This document shows, piece after piece, positions 6,318 through 14,012 of a stretch of 20,370 nucleotides of DNA (position 1 is its first letter; every line of letters begins with the position of its first letter). A program made the translations under genes and the position numbers. The stretch comes from Cuniculiplasma sp. GTDB lineage: Archaea; Thermoplasmatota; Thermoplasmata; Thermoplasmatales; Thermoplasmataceae. The notes beneath the pieces were generated by a model that saw nothing but the letters and a program-made list of their open reading frames with translations, had not been told where the DNA came from and did no database searches. The stretch is taken from NCBI GenBank assembly GCA_023256455.1, contig JAGDXN010000070.1:1-20370 (forward strand), given 5' to 3'.

Positions 6318-7815
6318 AAAACACTTAAACAAAAACCATTTTTCCAATTCAGACAGGCAACTGTTCTTGATTAATTTGAAAAGTCAGCTGGACATGGGTG
6401 CTCTTCTTTCAAGGTACAGCAGAACATCTAACCTGGATATAAGGGATCTTTTTTACAGGGAGTTCAGTGAAAATGAAAAGAGAGGAAGAGAATTTTATGA
6501 AAGAGTGTTTCTGGAATACGGGGACGAATCCATAGCAGAGTTAGTCAATGTTCATATGGGTGTACAGAACATATCAAACCTTCTTGTAAAATTGATTGAA
6601 GAAACCAGAATTGGTGCATCCTATATTGAAAAATCATCAAGGTATGTAAGATATGACAGGAAAGTTGACGGAAAGTATCTGTATCTTCCATTTGAGTCCA
6701 CAGGAATTAAGGAAGAATTTCGTGAAAAATATGAATCATTGATGGAAAGGATGTTTGATTATTATTCCAGAACACTCCCCGTTCTTGAGAAAATCATAGG
6801 AGAATCCTATCCTCTTGAGTCAATAACATCCGATCTATCAGAGCATAATTTAAAGGCATATCAAACTGCACTGAGGTCAAGGGCCCTTGACGATATCAGA
6901 TCTATCCTGCCTGTATCCACCTTAACCAACGCAGGCATATCCTCCAATGCCAGAGCCATAGTTGGAATAATCCAGAAGCTTGAAAGCGCCAATTTTAAGG
7001 AGGCAAAAGTAATCTCAGATTTGCTCTATTCCGAGATGTATGAGGAATATGGAGAAATTATTAAGTCTGCAAGGAATAATCACGGTCTGGAGCATACAAA
7101 GTATTTATCAACCTTATCTAATTTTTCAAGGTACAGCAATACCATGAATAATTTTGATGAAGACACCAAATTGTTAAATTATAATGAATGGGCAATTAAG
7201 AATCTGGGTCTTTTATTCAATGACGAAGGAAATGGGAATATTTCACTGAAGGATTTGGCAAACTATTTTTTCGAAAAAAGGAAGAACCGAAGGGATAAGG
7301 TTCCAAGGCAGTTTGAGTTTGTTGATTTGACATACTCACTCAGGATGAACTATGGGGCATTCAGGGAATTCCAGCGGCACAGAATGTTTTCCATATTGAG
7401 GGGCCAAATTGACCCCATACATGGTTTCCATATCCCGGATTACATAAAGGGAAATCAGATTCTGAAGGAGGAGTTTGAGCAAATATGCAAAGAATCTGCT
7501 GAACTTTACAGGGATATTTTTAACTCTGGATCTAAATATGAAGCACAGTATGTGCTTCCCTTTGCAACCAAATACAACATTCTTGTAAAAGCCAATTTAC
7601 GGGAACTTGTATATTTTGCAGAACTGAGAAGTACTCCTCAGGCTCACCCCGATTTGAGAAGAATCGCACAGGACATGGCCATGGAATTCTTGAAAAAGCA
7701 ACCAGAGCTGGAGGGCATCTTCAAATTTCTGGATAAAAATAGTTATCCTCTTGGAAGGTTCAGTCAGGAGGCAAGGAAAGAAAAAAAGATAAGCAATATG
7801 GAAAAAAGTGAGTAA
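6310..7815 (+). CDS. Tandem (double-length) ThyX-family protein
   Basis: 501 residues, about twice a normal flavin-dependent thymidylate synthase (~220-250), with two ThyX-like halves. Half 1 (~20-260) has the tail of the ThyX motif, SYIEKSSRYVRYD (104-116), but TRI in place of RHR; it also has DDIRSILPVSTLTNAGISSN (194-213). Half 2 (~310-480) has QRHR (355-358) with S361, but RGQIDP where the ExSxRY part should be; it also has AQYVLPFATKYNILVKANLR (412-431) and LRSTPQAHPDLRRIAQ (439-454). ThyX makes dTMP from dUMP with FAD, NADPH and methylene-tetrahydrofolate as a homotetramer with shared sites. The fusion may act as a pseudo-tetramer with complementary halves. Overlap with DUF35 shows co-translation. 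True dTMP synthesis is not proven. Confidence 0.82.
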   Translation: MNEKHLNKNHFSNSDRQLFLINLKSQLDMGALLSRYSRTSNLDIRDLFYREFSENEKRGREFYERVFLEYGDESIAELVNVHMGVQNISNLLVKLIEETRIGASYIEKSSRYVRYDRKVDGKYLYLPFESTGIKEEFREKYESLMERMFDYYSRTLPVLEKIIGESYPLESITSDLSEHNLKAYQTALRSRALDDIRSILPVSTLTNAGISSNARAIVGIIQKLESANFKEAKVISDLLYSEMYEEYGEIIKSARNNHGLEHTKYLSTLSNFSRYSNTMNNFDEDTKLLNYNEWAIKNLGLLFNDEGNGNISLKDLANYFFEKRKNRRDKVPRQFEFVDLTYSLRMNYGAFREFQRHRMFSILRGQIDPIHGFHIPDYIKGNQILKEEFEQICKESAELYRDIFNSGSKYEAQYVLPFATKYNILVKANLRELVYFAELRSTPQAHPDLRRIAQDMAMEFLKKQPELEGIFKFLDKNSYPLGRFSQEARKEKKISNMEKSE

Positions 7816-7851
7816 ATTAAATTTTTTCTTTGAGTTCTTTTGAATGAAAAG

Positions 7852-7890
7852 TTTATATTGAAGAACAAATTTACCTGTTGATTAGGAGGA
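7852..7890 (+). promoter_or_regulatory. Thermosome promoter and Shine-Dalgarno site
   Basis: TTTATATT (7852-7859) preceded by purine-rich gaaaag (BRE-like) is a strong box A, predicting a start near 7882. AGGAGGA (7884-7890) lies 7 bases before the ATG. This is one of the strongest ribosome sites in the window, as expected for a highly expressed chaperone. Confidence 0.7.
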
Positions 7891-7897
7891 AATAAAT

Positions 7898-9538
7898 ATG
7901 TATGGAGGACAGATGCCCATTTTCATATTGAAAGAAGGCACAAGCAGAGAACAGGGTAAAAACGCGCAGAGATCAAACATAGAGGCCGCAAAGGCAATTG
8001 CAGATGCGGTGAGAACAACACTGGGTCCAAAGGGAATGGACAAAATGCTTGTAGATTCCATTGGTGATATTATTATATCAAACGATGGGGCTACAATTTT
8101 GAAGGAAATGGATGTTGAACACCCAACTGCAAAAATGATTGTTGAAGTTGCAAAATCCCAGGATACGGCTGTTGGTGACGGAACAACAACCTCTGTGGTA
8201 CTTGCAGGTGAGTTCCTCAAACAGGCTGAAGAACTCCTTGACCAGGGAGTACATCCAACGGTTATTGCAAACGGATACAGGCTTGCAGTAAATGAGGCCA
8301 AGAAGCAGCTGGAAAAAATAGCAAAGGATGCATCCGATGATGCAACTCTTGAAAAGATAGCAAGGACAGCCCTGTCAGGTAAAAACATAGGGCTTGGCGG
8401 CGACCTTCTTTACAAGTTAATCGTGAAGGCAATCAATGCAGTTGCAGAAGAGAGAGATGGAAAGGTCAGAGTGGACCCCACAAATATAAAGATCGATAAG
8501 AAGAATGGTGGCAGTGTAAACGAAACCGAATTTATAGAAGGCATAGTAATAGACAAGGAAAAGGTACACTCCAAGATGCCTGATTCTGTAAAGGATGCCA
8601 AAATTGCCCTTATTGATTCAGCCCTTGAAATAAAGAAGACAGAGATAGAGGCAAAGGTACAGATATCAGATCCGTCAAAAATACAGGATTTCCTTGACCA
8701 GGAAGTTGACACCTTTAAGGAAATGGTTGCAAAGATCAAAAAGAGTGGAGCAAACGTTGTACTTTGCCAGAAAGGCATTGATGATATTGCCCAGCACTAT
8801 CTCGCTAAGGAAGGAATATACGGCGTAAGAAGGGTTAAGAAAAGTGATATGGAGAAGCTTGCAAAGGCAACCGGCGCAAGAATTGTCACAAACCTTGACG
8901 ATCTAACACCTGATGCACTGGGTTCCGCAAAGAATGTTGAGGAGAGGAAAATTGGCGATGACAGGATGACCTTTGTTACAGGTTGCAAGAATCCAAAGGC
9001 TGTGAGCATCCTTATAAGGGGTGGAACAGAGCATGTGGTATCAGAAATTGAAAGGGCTCTGAATGATGCCATAAGGGTTGTTTCAATTACAAAGGAGGAC
9101 GGCAAGGTTCTACCAGGTGGAGGAGCAGTTGAGGCAGAACTTTCCTTAAGAATAAGAGAATATGCTACAACTGTTGGTGGAAGGGAGCAGCTTGCCATAG
9201 AATCCTTTGCAAGGGCACTGGAAATAATTCCAAGGACACTTGCAGAGAACGCAGGTATGGACCCCATAAACACCCTCATACAGCTGAAAGCGGAGCATGA
9301 GCATTCAAAGAAGACCTACGGAATTAATTTCAACGATAACAAGGTTTCCGACATGTTCGAACTTGGTGTGTATGAACCGCTCAAGGTGAAGAAGCACGCC
9401 CTTGAAAGCGCAGTGGAGGTTGCAACAATGATCCTGAGAATAGATGATGTTGTTGCATCCAAGAAGAGCGCCCCATCCCCAAATCCTGAGGGCGGAATGG
9501 GAGGCATGGGCGGAATGGGCGGTATGCCGCCATACTGA
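7898..9538 (+). CDS. thsA: Thermosome alpha subunit (group II chaperonin)
   Basis: 546 residues. It folds proteins in an ATP-driven double ring in the cytosol, with a built-in lid and no GroES. ATPase motifs are intact: [10 protein letters not shown] (42-51), NDGATIL (62-68), GDGTTTSV (93-100) and, in the second equatorial part, GGGAVEAEL. The stretch [15 protein letters not shown] and overall sequence match the Thermoplasma alpha rather than beta subunit as I know them. The C-terminus has four exact GGM repeats (residues 532-543) then PPY, a flexible tail lying inside the ring. The gene has its own promoter and is followed by a T-tract, so it is monocistronic. The beta subunit is not in the window. 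Confidence 0.97.
   Translation: MYGGQMPIFILKEGTSREQGKNAQRSNIEAAKAIADAVRTTLGPKGMDKMLVDSIGDIIISNDGATILKEMDVEHPTAKMIVEVAKSQDTAVGDGTTTSVVLAGEFLKQAEELLDQGVHPTVIANGYRLAVNEAKKQLEKIAKDASDDATLEKIARTALSGKNIGLGGDLLYKLIVKAINAVAEERDGKVRVDPTNIKIDKKNGGSVNETEFIEGIVIDKEKVHSKMPDSVKDAKIALIDSALEIKKTEIEAKVQISDPSKIQDFLDQEVDTFKEMVAKIKKSGANVVLCQKGIDDIAQHYLAKEGIYGVRRVKKSDMEKLAKATGARIVTNLDDLTPDALGSAKNVEERKIGDDRMTFVTGCKNPKAVSILIRGGTEHVVSEIERALNDAIRVVSITKEDGKVLPGGGAVEAELSLRIREYATTVGGREQLAIESFARALEIIPRTLAENAGMDPINTLIQLKAEHEHSKKTYGINFNDNKVSDMFELGVYEPLKVKKHALESAVEVATMILRIDDVVASKKSAPSPNPEGGMGGMGGMGGMPPY
9491..9526 (+). repeat. 9-base tandem repeat coding GGM x4
   Basis: Four copies of a ggN-ggN-atg unit encode the Gly-Gly-Met tail of the thermosome. 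Such repeats vary in copy number between strains. Confidence 0.85.
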
Positions 9539-9550
9539 ACTTAACCCTTA

Positions 9551-9558
9551 TTTTTTTT
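9551..9558 (+). terminator. T-tract terminator after the thermosome gene
   Basis: Eight consecutive T begin 13 bases after the stop codon without a clear stem-loop. This is the usual form of an archaeal intrinsic terminator. Confidence 0.55.
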
Positions 9559-9634
9559 AAATTTGAAACAATCGCCCCTTTTATACTGTAAAATATTATT
9601 TATTCATTGATAGCATTATGTTTCTGGTGAAACA

Positions 9635-10741
9635 TTGAATCTTTATGAATATATGGGAAAACAAATATTCAGGAACTACGGAATACCTGTTCCAAATGGA
9701 TATGTTGTGGAGAAAGAGTCAGATTTAAAGCCCTTTGAAAAACCTGTTGTGGTAAAATCGCAGATTCTTCTCGGAGGAAGGGGAAAATCTGGCGGAATTA
9801 AATTTGCAAAGTCCCAGTCAGAACTCACTCAGGCAGTGAAGGAACTCCTTGGATCCAAAATAAGAGATCTAAAGGTTACCAAGCTCCTGATTGAGGATAT
9901 GATTAAGATTAAAAAGGAAATGTATGTAAGTATAGCACTGGACAGGACAGCAAGGGCGCCTGTTTTTATTGCTACTACAGAGGGCGGAGTGGAAATCGAA
10001 TCTGTTGCACATGAAAAAATATTTACAAGGCACATAGACCCACTTTTAGGATATTCCGATTTCATAGGCCGGGAAGCTGTGGCATTCATGAAGCTTGATC
10101 CTGAAATAGGGAAACAGTTCATGAAAATTCTTCCAATTCTGTACAAAATATTCATGGAGGAGGACTGCGAGCTTGTGGAGATCAACCCCCTTGTTATAAC
10201 AGAGGAAGGGTCACTCATAGCGGCAGACTCAAAGGTAATTATTGACAGCGATTCCCTGTACAGGCACAAAGAGTTTACCGTGACAGATCCAGAAAAGACT
10301 CCTCTTGAGCTTGAGGCTCAGTCCAAAGGGTATGCGTTCATTGAGCTTGATGGAAATATTGGTGTTATAGCAAACGGTGCAGGCCTTACCATGGCAACAC
10401 TTGATGCCCTGACCCTTCATAAGGGAAAGCCAAGGAACTTCCTGGATCTGGGCGGAACGGATAATACAGACATAGTTGCAAACGCCTTTGATCTGGTTCT
10501 AAAGGCAAAACCCACAGCAATTCTTGTTAATATCTTTGGCGGAGTAACAAAATGTGATACTGTGGCAAACGGAATTGTAATGGCTAAGCAGAAGTTCTCC
10601 ATAAAGCAGCCCATAGTTGTAAGGCTGAGTGGAGTCAGGGATGAAGAGGGGAGGAAGATACTCAAGGACAATGGAGTCGATTCCTATCCCACAATGATGG
10701 AAGCAATTGAGAGAGTTGTAAAACTTGCAGGAGGTAATTAA
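9635..10741 (+). CDS. sucC: Succinyl-CoA ligase (ADP-forming), beta subunit
   Basis: 368 residues, slightly shorter than bacterial SucC (~388). With SucD it converts succinyl-CoA, ADP and phosphate to succinate, CoA and ATP in the citric acid cycle. The N-terminus MNLYEYMGKQIFRNYGIPVP matches the family start, which fixes a TTG start codon at 9635, with ggtga (9626-9630) as ribosome site four bases before it. ATP-grasp features: KSQILLGGRGKSGGIKFA (41-58) and metal-binding VEINPLV. The CoA-ligase part has DLGGTDN and IFGGVTKCDTVANGIV. A 6-codon frame (ATG 9618) ends in a TGA overlapping the TTG. The sucD ribosome site lies inside its 3' end, so the two subunits are co-translated. Confidence 0.95.
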   Translation: MNLYEYMGKQIFRNYGIPVPNGYVVEKESDLKPFEKPVVVKSQILLGGRGKSGGIKFAKSQSELTQAVKELLGSKIRDLKVTKLLIEDMIKIKKEMYVSIALDRTARAPVFIATTEGGVEIESVAHEKIFTRHIDPLLGYSDFIGREAVAFMKLDPEIGKQFMKILPILYKIFMEEDCELVEINPLVITEEGSLIAADSKVIIDSDSLYRHKEFTVTDPEKTPLELEAQSKGYAFIELDGNIGVIANGAGLTMATLDALTLHKGKPRNFLDLGGTDNTDIVANAFDLVLKAKPTAILVNIFGGVTKCDTVANGIVMAKQKFSIKQPIVVRLSGVRDEEGRKILKDNGVDSYPTMMEAIERVVKLAGGN

Positions 10742-10742
10742 A

Positions 10743-11600
10743 ATGAGCGTTTATGTTAATGAAAATACAAAGGTTATTGTTCAGGGTATTACAGGCCATC
10801 AGGGTTCATTCCACGCAGGTGAAATGATCGCCTACGGAACAAAGGTAGTGGCAGGCATATCTCCAACAAAGGCAGGAACAAAATTTATGGATAAGGTGCC
10901 AATAGTAGCATCCGTAAGGGACTCACTGGAATTCCAGCCAGATGCCACCATGATCAGTGTACCTGCTCCATTCGTAAAGGATGCAGCCTACGAGGCAATA
11001 GATGCAGGCCTCAAGATCATATACATCCTCACGGAACATGTACCTTTCCATGACTCACTGGACATTGTATTGAACGCCAAAAGAAAAGGTGCTGTAGTAT
11101 TCGGTCCAAACGGTCCCGGAATAACGTCTGTTGGAAAGTGCAAGATAGGTATAATGCCAAACAAGATCTTTAAAAAAGGAAATGTTGCCATAGCATCAAG
11201 AAGCGGTACACTTACATATGAAATCGTTGATGCGGTAACAAAGAGTGGAAGAGGCGAAAGCACTGTTATCGGTCTTGGCGGAGATCCCGTTGTTGGATTG
11301 AATTACATTGATGTATTGGAGCAGTTTGAGAAGGACCCTGACACAGAGCAGATAGTGCTCGTGGGAGAAATAGGAGGAAGCAACGAAGAGCTTGCAGCCC
11401 AGTACATTAAAAAGCACGTTACAAAGAAGGTTGTGGCATACATAACCGGCAGAAGCGCTCCACCGGGAAAGAGGATGGGCCATGCAGGAGCCATCATCGA
11501 AAAGGGTGTTGGAACCGCCGAATCAAAGATTAAGGCTTTTAATGAGGCAGGAGTAAAGGTTGCAGACTACCCTGACAATGTCCCTGAATTATTGGATTAG
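10743..11600 (+). CDS. sucD: Succinyl-CoA ligase (ADP-forming), alpha subunit
   Basis: 285 residues. Starts at MSVYVNENTK; the frame is open six codons further upstream to a TTG, but AGGAGGT at 10729-10735 lies 7 bases before the ATG at 10743 and MSVYVNENTKVIVQGITG is the normal family start. Rossmann CoA-binding region: VIVQGITGHQG (11-21). The active-site phospho-histidine is His247 in GHAGAI (246-251), with the preceding SAPPGKRM loop. FGPNGPG (120-126) is the conserved turn. It forms the alpha-beta unit with SucC. One base separates its ATG from the sucC stop, and argF follows after 8 bases. Confidence 0.96.
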   Translation: MSVYVNENTKVIVQGITGHQGSFHAGEMIAYGTKVVAGISPTKAGTKFMDKVPIVASVRDSLEFQPDATMISVPAPFVKDAAYEAIDAGLKIIYILTEHVPFHDSLDIVLNAKRKGAVVFGPNGPGITSVGKCKIGIMPNKIFKKGNVAIASRSGTLTYEIVDAVTKSGRGESTVIGLGGDPVVGLNYIDVLEQFEKDPDTEQIVLVGEIGGSNEELAAQYIKKHVTKKVVAYITGRSAPPGKRMGHAGAIIEKGVGTAESKIKAFNEAGVKVADYPDNVPELLD

Positions 11601-11608
11601 GTGGAAAA

Positions 11609-12526
11609 ATGTTTAAAAAAGACCTCATTTCCATAGCTGATCTGGGAAATGATTTTCCCGAGGTCATCAACCTCGCCCTGAGATTAAAAAGAGACAGATA
11701 CAGCAGGAGAGATTCAGTGGTGGGAAGGACAATGGGTATGATATTTGAAAAATCATCCACCAGAACCAGAGTATCACTGGAAACAGCCATATTCCAGCTT
11801 GGTGGCCACGGAATATTCCTGAACCCATCGGATATGCAGATGGGTAGGGGGGAAACAGTATCGGATACAGCCCATGTACTTTCAGGCATGCTTGATATCA
11901 TAACCTACAGGGCATTCAAGCATGAAAATGTCCTCAGTCTTGCAAAGAACTCCAGTGTACCGGTCATAAATGCGCTGGATGATAAGGAACATCCCCTGCA
12001 GCTAATAGCAGACTATATGACCATTGCAGAGAAGAAGAACAGAATATCAGGCCTTAAATTTGCCTATGTGGGCGATGGGAATAATATGGCAAACTCCATA
12101 ATGATAGCATCTGCCATGGCAGGAAGTGATGTTTCCATTGCTTCACCTAAGGGATTTGAACCTGCAAAGGAGTACGTGGAAATTGCAAGAAAAATTGCAA
12201 AGGAAAACGGTGTAACTGTTGAAATCATGAACGATCCGGTTGAGGCTGTGAAAGACAGCGACATTGTGTATACAGATGTCTGGGTTTCCATGGGTGAGGA
12301 GAAGCAAAGGGAAGAAAAGGAAAAGACCTTCAGGCCATACCAGGTTAATTCAGATCTTGTGAGCCACGCAAGGAAGGATTACATATTCATGCACTGCCTT
12401 CCAGCCCACAGGGGACTTGAGGTCACAGACGAGGTTGCAGACAGCATAAACAGCGTCATATTCCAGGAAGCGGAAAACAGATTGCACAGTGCAAAGGCAG
12501 CCATAGTATATCTCCTTGAACATTGA
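11609..12526 (+). CDS. argF: Ornithine carbamoyltransferase
   Basis: 305 residues, typical. It catalyses carbamoyl phosphate + ornithine to citrulline + phosphate, and the reverse in arginine breakdown. Carbamoyl-phosphate motif STRTR (50-54), HPLQ (128-131), ornithine loop DVWVSMGEE (223-231), and HCLPAHRG (262-269) containing the catalytic Cys263 are all present. These, and the DVWVSMG loop in particular, separate it from aspartate carbamoyltransferase. aggtgg (11599-11604) is the ribosome site. It sits eight bases after sucD. No other arginine gene is near, so biosynthetic or catabolic use (ATP via carbamate kinase) cannot be told; linkage to the ATP-forming sucCD is suggestive only. Confidence 0.95.
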   Translation: MFKKDLISIADLGNDFPEVINLALRLKRDRYSRRDSVVGRTMGMIFEKSSTRTRVSLETAIFQLGGHGIFLNPSDMQMGRGETVSDTAHVLSGMLDIITYRAFKHENVLSLAKNSSVPVINALDDKEHPLQLIADYMTIAEKKNRISGLKFAYVGDGNNMANSIMIASAMAGSDVSIASPKGFEPAKEYVEIARKIAKENGVTVEIMNDPVEAVKDSDIVYTDVWVSMGEEKQREEKEKTFRPYQVNSDLVSHARKDYIFMHCLPAHRGLEVTDEVADSINSVIFQEAENRLHSAKAAIVYLLEH

Positions 12527-12544
12527 AAAACTTAAATTTTTCAA
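12523..12544 (+). terminator. Inverted repeat with T-tract after argF
   Basis: ttgaaaaa (12523-12530) and tttttcaa (12537-12544) form a perfect 8-bp AT-rich stem with a 6-base loop overlapping the argF stop codon. The T5 in the descending arm could act as terminator for the sucCD-argF transcript. Confidence 0.4.
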
Positions 12545-12637
12545 ACCTCACATTCATTTAATTTTAATTCTCCCTATCTGTTTATAAAGATTATGCAGTA
12601 ACTTGAATATTTTTAAGTAATGAATTGTTAAGAGATT

Positions 12638-13432
12638 ATGGAAATTAAACTTGACAAAAAAATGAAGAAATTTCAAACTTTCGATGGGGCCAATCTGGAT
12701 TTCTATGAGGTCAGGCCTGATAATTTCAAATCAAGCATAATGGTGGTGTCAGAAATTTGGGGACTGACTGAATTTATAAAGTCTTTCAGCGACAGGCTGG
12801 CACAGGATGGATACAGGGTTATGGCTCCCGATCTTTACTCCAGGCCTTCAGACAAAGGCATATTCACCGAGGAAAACATCATGGATGCAATGAGACCTTT
12901 ATGGGCCCTTCCACCTGAGAAAAGAAGAGATCCTGAGGCAATCAATTCTGTAAAGTCAAATTTATCAGATACAGGCAAAAAGATATTTGAATTCGTGAGC
13001 GAAAAAAGAATGGAGATGGAGGAGAGAATGCTCAGGGATCTGGAATACCTCTATGAGTCAGAGTTAAAAAATTCTCACAAAAAGGGAATAGTGGGCTTTT
13101 GCATGGGAGGAGGTCTGGCATTTCAGATTTCCACACAATTACCCTTTGATGCTTCAGTCATATTTTACGGAGCAAGTCCCCGAAATATAGAAGATATGAA
13201 AAACATAAGAGGTGCTCTGTTTTGCATTTACGCAGGAGAAGATAGCGGAATAAACGCAACCCTTGGAGAGGTAGCCTCCGCAGTTGCCAGATATAAGATA
13301 AATTTTGAAATGAAGATGTACCCGGGGACATATCACGCCTTTTTTAACCACACAGGAATGAGTTATAATAAGGAGGCTTCGGATGATGCATGGGAAAGAA
13401 TGTCGATGTTTTTCAGGAGGAATCTGGAATGA
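12638..13432 (+). CDS. Dienelactone hydrolase-family alpha/beta hydrolase
   Basis: 264 residues. The DLH triad is visible: Cys155 in GFCMGGG (153-159), Asp202 in AGEDSGI, His233 in YHAFFN, and Glu39 in VSEIWGL, the residue that controls the Cys in this family. It would hydrolyse lactones or esters in the cytosol; the native substrate is unknown because no chlorocatechol pathway is near. Compared with classic DLH (~235 residues) it has a helical insertion between the first and second half (about 75-135, rich in Glu/Lys/Arg/Met). It is preceded by an AT-rich 111-base gap with its own promoter. The stop overlaps the start of a 45-codon gene (ATGA). Confidence 0.9.
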   Translation: MEIKLDKKMKKFQTFDGANLDFYEVRPDNFKSSIMVVSEIWGLTEFIKSFSDRLAQDGYRVMAPDLYSRPSDKGIFTEENIMDAMRPLWALPPEKRRDPEAINSVKSNLSDTGKKIFEFVSEKRMEMEERMLRDLEYLYESELKNSHKKGIVGFCMGGGLAFQISTQLPFDASVIFYGASPRNIEDMKNIRGALFCIYAGEDSGINATLGEVASAVARYKINFEMKMYPGTYHAFFNHTGMSYNKEASDDAWERMSMFFRRNLE

Positions 13433-13566
13433 CCCAAAAAGAACTGAAGGAAAATGAAGAGGGAATATTTGACGGATGTTTCTATGTATGGGTTGACGTA
13501 ACAAAAAAATATATGAAAGATAAGGAAGAAAAAAAGTTTAACGATTATGAGAAGATTGAAAAATAG
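13429..13566 (+). CDS. 45-residue charged protein coupled to the DLH gene, unknown function
   Basis: The frame starts MTQKELKENEEGIFDGCFYV and continues WVDVTKKYMKDKEEKKFN. Evidence for a real gene: a perfect AGGAGG at 13416-13421, 7 bases before the ATG, and a 4-base ATGA overlap with the DLH stop, giving classical translational coupling. The product has a short hydrophobic/aromatic core (GIFDGCFYVWVDV) flanked by Lys/Glu-rich ends; no signal peptide or metal motif. No family recognised. It could bind or regulate the hydrolase. Its stop is 2 bases from the convergent DUF1641 stop, so the 3' ends of the two transcripts must overlap. Confidence 0.7.
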   Translation: MTQKELKENEEGIFDGCFYVWVDVTKKYMKDKEEKKFNDYEKIEK

Positions 13567-13568
13567 TT

Positions 13569-14012
13569 TCAATCATCCTTTTGCATGAGCTGTTTACTCA
13601 TACCAGACATCAGTTTTATCAAATATTCGGTTTCAGGGCTCCTTAACTCACCCAGGGCATCCTTCAGTTTCTGTTTTCCTGCAGGTTTTGGGATATTCTT
13701 TGCGTCGTTTGCAATGAATTTCAATATTCTGAACAGCATTTCAAAGAGCTGACCCCAGTCTATCTCCTTGGCGTCCCTGATCAGTTTATCCTGGTCCACC
13801 TTTCCCATGGAGATATCTGCAATTCCCATCAGCCGGAACATTATGGACATTGTTCCAAGGATTTCCATATTGCTCGCAAAGTTTATGATCAGGTCTGCCT
13901 GATCGCTCAATGCCTCCAGAGCCGCAATTATTCCTGAATCCTGAAGTTTTTTCAACGTGTCTATTGTAGGTTCCAGTTCTGCAATTTTCTTCATTATATC
14001 TTCATCGCTCAT
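13569..14012 (-). CDS. DUF1641 protein (SQR-associated)
   Basis: 147 residues from MSDEDIMKKIAELEPTIDTL. The frame extends three codons further to a GTG at 14021, but the ATG at 14012 is favoured: it overlaps the SQR stop as ATGA and the G-rich ggggtgg just upstream serves as ribosome site. All helical, no export signal; the central part (SNMEILGTMSIMFRLMGIADISMG) and C-terminal SPETEYLIKLMSGMSKQL are typical of DUF1641, a family found next to sulfide:quinone oxidoreductase-like genes in archaea and bacteria. It probably binds the flavoprotein or helps attach it to the membrane; the role is inferred from synteny, not known. Confidence 0.83.
   Translation of the reverse strand: MSDEDIMKKIAELEPTIDTLKKLQDSGIIAALEALSDQADLIINFASNMEILGTMSIMFRLMGIADISMGKVDQDKLIRDAKEIDWGQLFEMLFRILKFIANDAKNIPKPAGKQKLKDALGELRSPETEYLIKLMSGMSKQLMQKDD

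Noticed and set aside
7882..9507. Several long minus-strand frames (60-168 codons) opposite the thermosome gene
   Set aside because: Ser/Phe/Ala-rich antisense shadows caused by codon bias in a highly conserved gene; no starts or ribosome sites.
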